NCBI GenBank assembly: GCA_013397865.1 | Contig: VZTI01002344.1 | Span: 481,793-545,792, forward strand | Length of the DNA: 64,000 bases | Direction: 5' to 3' | Source: Struthidea cinerea | Lineage: Eukaryota > Chordata > Aves > Passeriformes > Corcoracidae | Translations under genes and position numbers: made by a program | Notes under the pieces: generated by a model | The model's input: the letters and a program-made list of their open reading frames with translations, nothing else | What the model was told of the DNA's origin: nothing | The model's database searches: none | In this document: positions 1 through 12,000 of the stretch, one piece after another | Position numbering within the stretch: position 1 is the first letter of the stretch | Layout of the letters: each line of letters opens with the position of its first letter

Positions 1-900
1 GCTGCCAGCGCCCGCGGCTCCGGTTTCAGAGTGGGAAGCGGCTCTGCGCGGATGCGGCACAAAGAGGCCCCTGTCCCCGCGGCGGAGCGGAGGCGCGGGC
101 TCCGGAGGGAGGGAGGGGGAGCCTCGGCAGCCCCCAGTGACGGCGCGGCGGCAGCGGGCCGGCCCCGCGAGGCCAGCGGCGGGGCACCCGGCGAAGCTTA
201 GGGACGCAAAGGGTGCGAAGTTCTGGCAAGAGGTTCCCTAGCCCCTCGTGAACAACCCGCCGGGGACCGCAGTCCCGCCGCCCTTCCCAGCCCCGCGCGC
301 CGCCGCTCCCGCACCTACCGAGAGTCTCCGCTGCGCCTCCAGACGAACCGCGCCGAGCCGCCTNGCCCAGCCGGGCACCGCCTCCCCCCCCGCCCACCTT
401 CCATGAGGAAACTTTTCCCTCACAGTTGCCAGCGCGTCCCGAGACACGCTGCCCGCCGCGGGAAGGCGGCGCCGAGACCAGGACGGGCTCTGCCGCCAAG
501 ACCCCCGGCACCCCACGGGGCACAGGTCCGAAAGGCGCCAGGCCCGGGGGAGTGGAGCCCGCAGCGGCGACCCCACCGCTTACCTCGCAGGCAGCGCGGC
601 TCAGCGGGACGCTCGGCGCGCAGCGGCCACCTAAGCGAGGCGCAGGCTGAGCCCTCCCCCTATTTCAGCCGCGGGACACGGGGGTCCCGCCCCGCCTCCA
701 GCAGGTCCCGCGGGGCGGGCCCGGGCTCGGGGTGCTCCGATGGCAGCGGCGGGGCAGCTTCGGCGCAACTCCCGCTTCCCCGCCCCCGCCGCCCGGCCCT
801 TGATCCAATTAACGGGAGCGGGCTCTACCCAGGCAGGTGGGGCCGGGAGAGGGTGCCGGGAGGGCAGCGCCGGCTCCTGTCGTCGTTTCCCTTCACCTCC
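1..900 (-). promoter_or_regulatory. CpG island, probable first exon(s) of the divergent upstream gene (PACSIN3 by synteny)
   Basis: The first ~900 bases are very GC- and CpG-rich with several GC boxes. Two good splice donors read on the minus strand: GAG|GTAAGC (exon side from 584 upward) and CG|GTAGGTGC (exon side from 319 upward). This fits alternative non-coding first exons of a gene running leftward out of the window. In vertebrates the gene head-to-head with DDB2 is PACSIN3, but no PACSIN3 coding sequence is visible, so the name is inference. The long open frames here are a by-product of GC richness. Base 364 is N. Confidence 0.45.
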
Positions 901-3024
901 ACATTGGGGTGGGCATGGGGTCGGCCGTGGGGTGAAGAGGGGTCTGAGGAAGCCTGCCTGGCCGGGATCTCCCTCGTGGCGGGCGCCGGGGGCGGGAGGG
1001 AGGCAGCCCTGCTCGGCCCAGCCGTGAGTTCGGCTCCTGTCCTTGAGTTCGTTCATCTGTGTGCTGCGCCGGCCAGCTGACCTGCAGGAGCCACCCTGGT
1101 GTGTTGGAGCAGGAGGTTCCCCAAGGCCGGCTCCCACCCCAGTGGAGTGCTGTGGTCTCGGTTGTGAGCGTGGCGTGGGTCACTCTCCCTGGGCTTACAG
1201 GGTGGCATCACCTCAGTTCGCCTTGGCATCCGTCTTTCTCTTTCAGCGCGATCCTGCTAACTGTTTTCAGTCACCCATTCCTCTGAAAACCTCTATCTGA
1301 ATAATCCGGACCTCATCTTTAGGTCCTCGGAGCCTTTCAGATGACACCAACTATTTTCTAAATGCCAGGGAGTTTGCCTGCCAGCGTTTCCTTTTGCAAC
1401 GCCAGGCCCCGAGTGCAATTTCCCCTGGGGCAGGGCTTATACGAGGAGCACTAGGAGACCTTGCTGGCCTGCCTCCTCTTGACTGCTTCCAAGTGACTTG
1501 GGACACAATTCCAAGGACCAGCTGTGGGTTTGCAGTAATTATTCAATTGGTGGAAAAAGGAAAGACTCAGAGGCTTGCAGAAGAAAGAAGAAAGAGCATG
1601 CCATAAATTTTCCACTTCTCTGGAGTAGTACTTGGGTGTTTTGCCTTTCTTTACAAGTGCCCTAGATTTCAGAAGAGCCAGAAAAATAACTGTGCTGATG
1701 CTCTTTGCATACACTGAAATGCTGTGTTAGAAAGTGGGCATGAGATACCATTCCACCTAATTTCTTTTGAGACCAGTCCTCTGCTTTTACCAGCATGGGG
1801 TCCCTGGAAGGTGGACACGCAGGACAGGTCATTGGCTATGGTGTCGCCATGAGCATCCTTTAAAAAAGTGACGAAAGATGCTTATCTTATCCTCAAAGTT
1901 AATCACAATTGAGAGTATAAGCAACAACTTTGTCTTTTACTAAAACAAAACTGAACCCAACTCTTTGGCATAGACACTCCCTAATTCAATTAAGTTCTGA
2001 GTTTTAAATTCCATTATCAAATTAATGTACCTTAATGAAGGTCAGAAAAAGCAAACACCTGTCATCCATTAATAGTCTATATCCAGTGTTTGCCCTGTGT
2101 TATGTTTTCATGCTGATTTCTATATTGATATCCCATATGCATTTAAGATGGAGCATCTAAGATAGATGCTGTCCATGTGGGACCTGGCCACCAGCAATAC
2201 TGATTGCGAAGCGAGAGTACTAAATAGCACTGCTGTTGGAATCTTTTCCTGCAAGGCTGGAATGGCTTGGGGAAGATGGGATGCTCAGGTAAACGAGGTC
2301 ATGATGATAGTGATATTTTTGTTCATTTTCCTAGTACGGGCAGCTTAGCAAAGGTTATGGGACAGCAGAAGGTCAGATAGCATGATATTTACTCTTTCAT
2401 CGCTAGGGTTTTATATTTTGTCTTACTTTTTAATGGAATACAGGCTTGTTTTCATGTGCATAGCAAACTCTAGTTGCTCTAATGGTATATACATCAGTAG
2501 TGAGACTAAAGTAGCCAAAAATACTCATGCTTTGGACAAAGATTCTAGCAACAAGGAGGCAGAATACCTAATGGTATTACCAATACCATGAAGCTTATCT
2601 TAGCTACAGTATAGCTTTACCGGACTCAGTGACAAGACTCCTTTATTCTGTGGGAGAGAGCCATGTCCCATAACTGAGGCAGAGCCTCAACACAATTGTA
2701 CATCAGACAAAGGCATCATAAAAATAAGCCTAATATCCTGCCCATGCAGAATTATACTCTTCTGACTTTGTTGCATACTGTAGTTTGAAGAGTGTCAGAC
2801 TGTAAATACATTAAAGAATATTTTCTCAAATTAGTCTTTCTCTGGCTTGCTCAGAGTACCATCCGGACACTGAGCTATGGGACGTCAGGCCGGTGACATT
2901 TTTTCTGTGCATGAATTGTGTACTGTCTGCTGTTCTTGCCTTTAGTGGATAATAATTACAAAAATATCTGGTGATTCTCTAGAGAGAAAGCAAACTTGGT
3001 GTTAGTCATTGACAAAAACACTGT
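901..3024. other. Intergenic, no gene seen
   Basis: Unique, moderately AT-rich sequence between the first CpG island and a CR1 fragment. I see no exon with splice sites, RNA gene or clear repeat here. Confidence 0.5.
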
Positions 3025-3525
3025 ATTTAGCATGTGGCCTCATCCTCTCTGTCCTCTGCTGTGTGCAGTTCTGGGACTCACAATTTAAGAATGATGTTGA
3101 AGTCCTTGACTTTGTCCAGAGTTTGGCTTGTCTAGGCTGGAGAAAAGGAGGCTGAGGCATGACCTCATGGCTCCTTACAGCTTCCTGAGAAGGGGAAGTG
3201 GAGACGGGAGGTGCTGATCTCTTCTCCCTGGGATCCAGTGATAGGATGCGTGGGAGTGGTTTGAAGCTGCACCAGGGGAGGCTTAGACTGGACATTATGA
3301 AGTATTTCTTTGCAGAGAGGGTGGTCAAACACCATAACAAGCTTTCTAGAGAGGTGGCCAATGCCCCAAGCTGTCAGTTTTTAAGAGGCATTTGGACAAT
3401 GCCTTTAATACCAATTTTAACTTGGCCAGCCCTGAACTGGTCAGGCAGTTGGACTAGGTGCTCGATGTAGGTCCCTTCCATACTAAATAGTCTTTTCTAC
3501 TCTTTTCTATTCCATTCTATTTCTA
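3025..3525 (+). mobile_element. CR1 LINE 3' fragment
   Basis: A 5'-truncated chicken-repeat-1 type LINE read on the plus strand. Recognisable pieces are the GGAGAAAAGGAGGCTGAGG block (near 3139), CACCAGGGGAGGCTTAGACTGG (near 3270), the TTTGCAGAGAGGGTGGTCAAACA block (near 3310) and a degenerate tail of TTCTATT-like repeats near 3495-3520. About 60 bases of the usual sequence are missing before the GGAGAA block, and the frame is broken, so it is inactive. Confidence 0.85.
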
Positions 3526-4486
3526 AAAAAAGCTAACTGTGATAGCTCCAAGAGGGAAATGTGTAGGTTACGCTGTGTGTGCTCTGCATGGGGGACAATA
3601 CTGCTGGGAAACAAAAGGGGTGGGGACAGGAAGTGGACATCTTTGCTGGAGATAACTTGGATAACAGCATCAAAATTTTCTTTGGGATCCTATGACAAAG
3701 ACTTGTGCAGGCCTGTAGAAGAAAACTGTTGATCACTGTCAAGATATGAAGGATGTTTTTCTATAGTAGATTTTCTTCCCAGAAATCAAGCTTTTGAGGC
3801 TTCAGAGGCAAGAAGGGAAGTGCTATGATCAGTTATTCCTCTTGCTGTTTTTTGCTAATGCGTACAGTTCTAAGACAAATGCTGTGTATTACAAAAGTGC
3901 CTGATGAGATGAGACTTTAAGACTTGCTAATTGGGTTGATGTATATGTCCAAAACCAGATTGTGTGATTATCATTTTTGCATATGGCATTCTGATACAGG
4001 ATGGCAGTAACTAATACAACTTTGTTTCTGTTCAGCGAAAAAGCAGAGACTGAGTGTTTGTTGTTTTTCTGGGTAGTTTTTCTGTGCATTTTCTAGTATG
4101 TGAGAAAATCCATAGGTAACTATAGTTATAGTGCAAAAAATAGTAGCACCCAAAACCAAACCCTACAGAAGGCATGGCTATGTACAGCTATTCTAGGACC
4201 TGTGTTCATAGCCACCTGTGTGGATGACTGTACCTTAATTACTCAGCTTAGTTACTGGTAGGCCTGAAGCAGGGGACCCTACTGCTCCAGAGATAAGGGA
4301 TGAGGCTCCCCACACATCATGGCCGGCAGACAGCAGCCTCCTTTGCAGGTGCGGGGGGAAGTGCTGGTACCTCCCTCTGTGTTGGTAGAGCTCTTCCTTC
4401 CCCATTCTTGTCAGCTTCGTCGTGTAGGATCTGGTACTCTCTGAGCTGCTCTCGACGGGACTTTGTTACCTACCAGCTTTTGAAGC

Positions 4487-4518
4487 GCCTTTTGTTGTTG
4501 ATGTTGTTGTTGTTGTTC
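4487..4518 (+). repeat. TTG trinucleotide microsatellite
   Basis: Imperfect (TTG)n run interrupted by one GAT, lying about 350 bases before the DDB2-side CpG island. Confidence 0.7.
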
Positions 4519-4699
4519 CAACACCAGGTACATTTTCTTGTGGAAATGGTGTTTTGAATTTTTTTTTTTTGATTGCCGTGTTTGGGGCCCTTACCAAACA
4601 GCTTTAATAGGCAAGTTTGGTGCTCTAGAAGCTATTGTGGGGCGTATGATTTTACGTGCTGCCCCAAATAAACAACAGGCAGACAAAGACAGATCGCGC

Positions 4700-5450
4700 G
4701 TTTCAGGCGAGCGTGACCCTCGCAGTCGCCTCTCGCTCCAGGGCAGCCGGAGACGCTGCTCATGCTGATGGCCGGAGAGGCTGGCAGGGGCTGGGCAAAT
4801 ACCCCGAGCCCTCCTCGGCCTTCCCCTGCCGATGCCGCTGCCCCTCCGCGGCGAAGGGTGGCGGCGGCCACCATGGCCGGCGAACTCGGTGCCGCTCCGT
4901 GGGGCCGGGCTGAAGGCACTGCTCCCCGTTCCCGCCCCGGTTATGAAACCGCGGGGGAGGGGCCAGTGCGCCCGCCGGCCGCGGCGGCGCCGGGGAAGCC
5001 GAGGTCGCCGGAGCNNNNNNNNNNNNNNNNNNNNNNNNNNNNNNNNNNNCTGCGGGGCGGCCCCGCGCGAGGCCCCGAGGCGCCGGCTGCGGGGCGCTGC
5101 CTGGGGAAGAGCCTGCGCGGTGCCCGGCGAGCTATATTTAACATGGGCAGATATCCGTGACAGCCATTCAGGAGTTCTAAATAAGCTCAACGCGAGCACA
5201 GGCTCAGCCTAGGGATGCTCTGCGGGAAGGAACTGCAGCTGCGGACGGCGTTTGGCGCACCGCCCGCCGGCTGCAGAGAAGGCCATGGGAGGCCCATGCT
5301 TTTCCTCAGGGGCCTGGTGGCCTCATGGCCGTCATAACACGGGACACGAGTGGCTGAATCCCACCGGTCAGAGGAGCAGTTCGGGTGTGGTTGCCAGGCG
5401 GTGCAGGAGCCCAATCCAAATACCCGGTGGTGGTTGTGAGGAAAAGTGGC
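4700..5450 (+). promoter_or_regulatory. CpG island, probable DDB2 promoter and first exon
   Basis: GC- and CpG-rich block interrupted by a 35-base assembly gap (5015-5049). It lies 0.5-1.2 kb upstream of the first recognisable DDB2 exon, which opens with a splice acceptor, so a 5' exon should lie here. A TATA-like TATATTTA sits at 5133-5140. An ATG in a near-ideal context (GCCACCATGG, 4867-4876) opens a frame of 47 codons that runs into the gap. I could not identify a convincing splice donor, so the exon boundaries are unknown. Confidence 0.5.
5015..5049. other. Assembly gap (35 N)
   Basis: Run of N inside the CpG island upstream of DDB2. It may hide part of the first exon or its donor. Confidence 0.99.
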
Positions 5451-5902
5451 CATGATGCAGGAAGTACCTTCTGAGCCCATTTGTTGCAAGGCTAGTCAGG
5501 CCTGGCCATCGTCATAAAAACTCTGACCTCTCACTTAGCTGAATCTAAAGAGCTCAGTGTGAGCTACTAGAGAAACAGTTCGGGTATTATGTGGTTTCAC
5601 AGATGTACTTTGTGCAAATCTGTGGGTTTCAGGCTTAAAAGTCTGGTAGAGGCACATCTGTCAAAACATATTCTAGTGCTTTAGGATACGTTAATTTTCA
5701 TATGTGAACAAAGAAGATATTATTGAACCTGTTCCTCTCTTCTGTAGAGAACAACAAAAAACTAGTGTCGTGCCAATGAGAGAGGATACAGGTCTAATCA
5801 CTACCTTCAGACTACTGGGATATGTTTCGTTCCAGTTTTCCTCTCTGTCCTCTGGTTAAAAGTATATGACAGTCTTACCTTTCATGCTTTGTTTGCTTTC
5901 AG

Positions 5903-6086
5903 GGGTCAGACAGAATGGCTCCAGTGAGCCAGCCAAAGGACAAGAAGTGTGAGAAGGCATGTCAGCATTGGCCAGAAGAGGCAAAATCAGCTGGGAAGAG
6001 GAAACGGGACTATGGGGAACGAGGGAATGAGAAGCAAGAAAAGAGGTTGTTTGTGAGAAAAACATCTAAACCCCCAGGGAAAATCG
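5903..6086 (+). CDS. DDB2: DDB2 first recognised coding exon
   Basis: The acceptor TTTGCTTTCAG ends at 5902; ATG at 5915; donor CG|GTAACA after 6086; ends in phase 1. It encodes residues 1-57, a charged, Lys/Arg-rich tail of low conservation. The twelve bases before the ATG are in frame with no stop. Confidence 0.85.
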
Positions 6087-9000
6087 GTAACATTTCCTCA
6101 GATCCTTACTCTTTCTCCCTACCAGTTTTACTGCAAATGACAGGCACTGACTAGTTGAGGAGGGAGAATGCCAAGAAGCGTGTTCAGACATGAATGTTCA
6201 GATGGGATTAGGTGTTGAACTAATAGGCAGACTTGTATTGGGGTAGTACATTCTCCAAGTTTCTGTCTAGTACTAGAGTGTGTGTGCATGCATGAATTTT
6301 TAAGTTTTGAGACTCCGTACCCCTTGGTAAAAGCCTGAAGCACTGAAGATGCTGTTACAGCTCATTTGAGGGTGGTTTAAGTTTTGTGGAATTCCTGTGT
6401 TACCAGATCTCTGCTTTAGTGCAGGACAGACCAATCTTGTAACGCATTGTTTCTCTCATGCAATTCTGAGTGCAGTTAGTAGTCCCAAGGTTGGTGTCCT
6501 ACAGCATCCAGTCTGAATTAATATTTGCACCCCGTTCTTACCGTGTTCTAACTTTTGCTACAGTAACTAGGAATACTTTCTACCTCTGTTCAGACTAGAA
6601 TGGACAGAATTTCGTCTAATTACTTCTCCTCATGGCATTTTTTTCCTTTAGTGTCTAACTTAGGTAAAAAGAAAATCTTAAAAGATTTTTGATGTAATGT
6701 GGACTTGTCATTAATTTCTAATATATTGGAAAGTTTAATGCTTTGCATTATCAAGGAAGATGTCTAGACTTTACCTACAGCAACTTCATAGAATCATTTA
6801 GGTTTGAAAAGACCTTTAAGATTGCAGAGTTCAAGTGTTAACCCAGCACTGCCAAGTCCACTGCTAAACCATGTCCCTAAGTGCCACATCTACACATCTT
6901 TTAAAAATCTTTAGGAATGGGGACTCATCCACTTCCCTGGGCAGCCTGTTCCCATGCTTGACAACTCTTTCAGTGAAGAAATTTTTCATAATAGCCAATC
7001 TAAACCTCTCCTGGTGCAAGTAGAGACCCTTTCCTCCTTCCTTTCACTTGTTACTTGGGAGAAGAGACCAACCCCTCTCTCCCTACAGCCTCCTTTCAGG
7101 TATTTGTATAGAGCAATATGGTCTCCCCTCAGCCTCCTTTTCTCAGATAAAACCTTAAATTCTATCAGTGGTTTAGGAGATCACCAGGGTTTTATTGCCT
7201 TGTGTGGAGATACTGTGCGTTTTCTGTACAATTTTGGCTTAAGGATCCAGAAATTACTGAAGTGTTTTTCAACAGCCAAAGATACAGGGGTTCTATGATT
7301 TTGCACATTTCCGTTGTGTGGTCTGTAAGTCCAATCTTGGAGGAGTTAGCAGGGTGAACAGTGACTGTGGAGGCAAAATGCTCTGTTTGAAAGGAGTTCT
7401 GTATATAACTGTAGATAGTTAAAACACCTTCTGTAATTAACTTAGCTACATTATTTTATTGTAACTTCATGGCCTCATTTTCATATTTGGTAAGCATCTG
7501 CCAATTCTGTAAGATACTTCGGAAAAATGAGGCTAATCATATTTTTCCCTTAACCTCCTCTTAAAAAGGTGAAGACCTCTGTACTTGAGCTTTTCCATTC
7601 TGTGTTCCAGTTTGTATGTGTTTGGAAAAATATTTTTTTTCTCCTGATCCATATAGGACAGTTTCCATTTCTTACAATTAAACCACCTTTTTAAAGGGTT
7701 TCTTTCAGCTGATTCTAAAAAGGCCGGAAGCTTTGTTTCTTAATAAATTATCCTTCATTGTAAAATGGAATCTGAAAAAACTCTCAATTTCTGTCTCCTC
7801 TGAAGAAGGAACTGTGGATACTAACTCTTCAGTGAAAAAAAGAATTAGAATAGAAATACTTTTGTACCTATTTCAATAGGTGTGACAAGTATTTGCACTA
7901 TGTTGGCATGTGAACAAAGAAGTGTGCATTTCTCCAGCATTGCATTAAAGAAAGATTTCATTTAGGTTCTAATCAAATTGAATGATCCATGTGTTTCAGT
8001 CTTCTGTTTGTGGGTTTTTTTTAAATAAATGTCCTTAAATGAATGTAGCATTTATATTTCTTAAGAAATGCATTTGACGTTTATATCCCCTGGGATGTTA
8101 CAGGCTATTGGTGTGGGGATGATTAGATCACAGACATGGAACTGAACAGATCTAGTTTTAACGTAAAGGTCCCTGAAGATAAAAGCTTGGAACATGAACA
8201 AAATGTAGAAACAAGCTGTGCTCTCAGCAAAAATCACTCCGAACAGAAAGGTTTTCAGGCGGTGAGGTGTCAGCAAGTCTATTATCAAAAATAAAACTCA
8301 CAGTGCTGTGGACAGACTGTATGGGCTACAGCATGAGCAGACAGAAAATTCTGATTCACAGGCAGGCATTTCAGGAACTGTGTGGGAGCTCATGTTGCCA
8401 TACTTGGGAAATTTTCAGGTGTTCCTGCTGATCACACGTATGACCTTTCTTTTGCTGTACGCAGGGGCTTCCCCCCTCTCATGGCATATTTCCAAGTTGC
8501 TGGGGCTTTGGATAGCAGCATTGTGTTTTGGGTATGAAACATTCAAATTGTACGCTGTCCAAAAGATGCACCACCCACTTGTGGCATTGCTTTAGTCCTT
8601 TTCTGTTGTCTTCGATAAATCTTTGGCAAAGAGAAGGAAGCTTTGAAAAGAGGAAGCATACACAAAGTTCTGGTGGGCTATGGGATGCACTGGACTCCGT
8701 AAGTGCAGAAGCTGCTACACCACAGATGTGTAAGAATTATTTAGAGGCTTTTATCTTGTGGCTGAAGCTTTTCATGGATGTAGCAGCAAATGCAGGCATC
8801 TTCCTATATTGTTTAGTGAATGAGCATGACAGGTGTTGCTAATCGGTAAGTTTTACTCTTTTTCTCACTGGCAGGTTGCAGTGGAGGTGGGTTTGTGATG
8901 AGAAACAAGAGAGTCCTTTCCTCTCAGCTGGAGCGGCGGTGCAGCATTGTTCATTATGTCTACCAGAAAATGCTGGGAGGCTCCATTCAGGCACAGCTCA

Positions 9001-12000
9001 GGCAGGTGAGGAGTGTCTCCTTCAGGACCTGTTGGACATCTCAGCTCCCTGCATAAAAAGATCTTCAACACAAACAGAGGAACTTTAAAGGGGCCTAAAA
9101 AGTTCCCCACATACACAGTTTGTGGCTCCAAGTCTGGTGCACCCTTATGTTTCTTAATCCTGTAAAATGCAAGAGCTGAGATGGCTTTCCCTTTTGGGTT
9201 GACCCAGCCCTGTCAATTTTTATCCTCTGTTAATTCTGTACTTCCTCGAATCATATTTAAACTTGCCCACTCTACCAGTTGAGTTGTTGAACAGTGATAC
9301 TTTTGCATGCTGAACTGTTTTGTGATACTGTTCTTGTATCCACTCTACTTTGCTCATCTTGTCAGGTTAAGTGTTGATTTTTTTCCCCTTCACAGACATA
9401 GCCATCAAGTCCATAATGTTTTACTGTTTTGCAGAGCTGTACACTTTTAATTTAAAAATCAATTCTTTCTGTAACATCCATAGGTGGGAAGCACCTGAGA
9501 GAGCTTTGTTGTTAAGAACTTTGTGTGAACATACTAACACTAATGACAATTAGAAATTGTTAGCATTCCTTATTCAGAGAATCTCAGGGATGCTTGCAAA
9601 AGTCATAATTCTCTTTACCTTTTTAACAGAGACTGGAACTGGCTTTTCTGCGTTCTCTTTCCTCATACTGCCTCTTTCGAAGAGCAAGTCCCTTTGACAG
9701 GAGAGTGACATGCCTGGAATGGCACCCAACACACCCCAGTACGCTAGCTGTCGGTTCCAAAGGTGGAGACATCATCCTTTGGGACTGTGAAGTACTTGCT
9801 AAAACCTGCTTCATAAAGGGGGTAAGCCTCTGTATGTGAGGAAGGGGTGGGAGGGAAAACTGGAGTACTATGAAATACTGCAGATAAAAACAGGTCTGTT
9901 GTGAGAAGCACATAAGGGTCTTGGGTTTCAGAGTAGCCAGTTATGGGTAGGACTAAGATGCAACAGCATGTCTATTCTCAAGTCCCAGACTGTTCTAGCA
10001 CTGGAGAGAACTGAGGCATGGTGAATAAGTTCATAATGAAGCAGCACTTGGTGTGTGCTCAGTGGAAAAATAATGCAGCAACTGGCCAAACAGTTACCTT
10101 AAAGGGATGCCAGAAACAAGTAGGCAGAGAGGGTCTCTCTGGTTTAGGTCTCGATCTTTCTCTGCTCACCTTTTATTGTGCCAGATGAAGAAACATCTTT
10201 AGGGATAAACAAGGGGCCTTTATCTCAAGTGAGAAACGAAGGTAGAATAAATGGTTTGTACAGCTGGCATACCCCCTCATTGCTGTATACAGCCATTTCC
10301 ATTCCAACAGGGGCTCAAAGACTTTGTAACTTTGTAACTTGTATCACCTTTCTAAATTAGGAGAGATATACGTTGAGAGGTCTATCCTCCAGAAATTCCA
10401 GAGTCACTTTTCTCTTCTTGCAAATAGCATGGTGCCAGACAGCAAGGGAGTACCTTGCCTGGTGATTGCAGATTTATCCTCCAGGAGGGCAGCTCCGGGA
10501 TTAGACAACTATCATGTGGGAGACATGGTTATCTTCTTTCCTTCTTAGAGGACTGTGGTGTGTTTCACTGTTACTATTAAAGACATAGCAGTGACTGCAG
10601 ACTTACAGAACACACTTTTCTCCTTCCCCATCACTCAGTGGATTTTTCTTTTGTTCATCCCCTTCCTTGTAGATGGGAGCTGGAGGGGCCATCACAGCAA
10701 TGAAGTTTAACCCTTTTAACCCTAGTCAGCTGTACACTGCGTCAGTTGCCGGCACTACCACCCTGCAGGATTTTAATGGCCATACTATCCGGGTCTTCAC
10801 CAGCACCGAGGACTGGGAGTAAGAATACAGTAATGCTTTGGGCCTCTGTGTCCTGCTGGCAGAAGCACTACAGAGAGCAAGAGAAAGAGAGAGAGTGAGA
10901 GATGTTTGTCTCTAATATGTGAGAGCTGGTCTTCCTCTTCCCTATATATATGTCCTTTATCCTCTGAATTTCAGAGGCTCATTCTTTTTATTTTTCCATG
11001 AAATGGGGTAGTGGGTAGGAAAGAGCTTTACACTAATGGGGAGGGACTCTTTGATGATGCTTACTTCCTGTTGTACATGAGAGAGTTGGGGGTCCAGTGG
11101 ATTTCCTCAGTTGTCTATTCTTAACACATCACAAAGCTCTGTGCCCTGGGGACCTTCTAACCTCTTCACCTGCTAGCAGTGCTGCTTGTTGTCAGATGGT
11201 TTTTACAGGACAATTCATAGTTCCCTCCATGCTTCCCTACAAATGCCACTGACTTCAAGCAGTACCTGCCATTAGGGTCACACCAATTAATCCCATCAAG
11301 TTTCTGGTGCTTATCTAAAATACCAAAATTAAGAGTCTGGGTTCATTCAGTAGTGAGTGAAAAGTGGAGATGAGTTGTAGAAGATGCTCTCAGAATTATC
11401 TTCTCAAGACTGTTGTTTTTTCTGTGGACTCATGAGGAAGCCTGAGCTCTTCAATTAGTTAATTGAGTTCTGTGCTTGAAGGTAAGTGAGAGAATTTGAC
11501 TTAGCTTCCACTTTACTTTCCCCCACCTAATTTCTTCTGTGTGGCAGCTTTCATGCTTGCATTTTAATTTGGCTGTTCAGCTGCAACCTTGTAATAGGGC
11601 AGAAGGTGAACCCAAGTCGTGCTGGGATGACTGGTCAGATGAGCAAGGAGAGATAAACGGGGTCCTGAGACATGAGGATCTTGTATCCCAGTGGGATGCC
11701 AGTCACAACAGTGATGCCTGGATTTGAAAGGGCATGCCATCCTCCTCCTGCTGCTGTGAGGACAGGCAGGCTCTATGGCCAGGCATTTTTTTAATCTTCA
11801 TTGGCCTCTTGAAACCTAGTATTTACAGTGAGACTTTACTAAGTAGTTGTTCTGTGAGAAGCAAATGGAGTGCATTTGATTACCAAAGAGTCTGGGGACT
11901 CCCAGCTTGCTGTCTTTTTTTCTGTCTTTGTGTAGGGTTTCCACATTTCCTCAGTGGACAGGCTGGGGGAAAACAACAATAATAACAGTACAACATAACA

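Noticed and set aside
403..1080. 225-codon open frame on the plus strand, and long minus-strand frames at 26-523 and 631-1137
   Set aside because: Inside a CpG island where stop codons are rare; no recognisable domain, no splice logic, Arg/Pro/Gly-rich translation in every frame.
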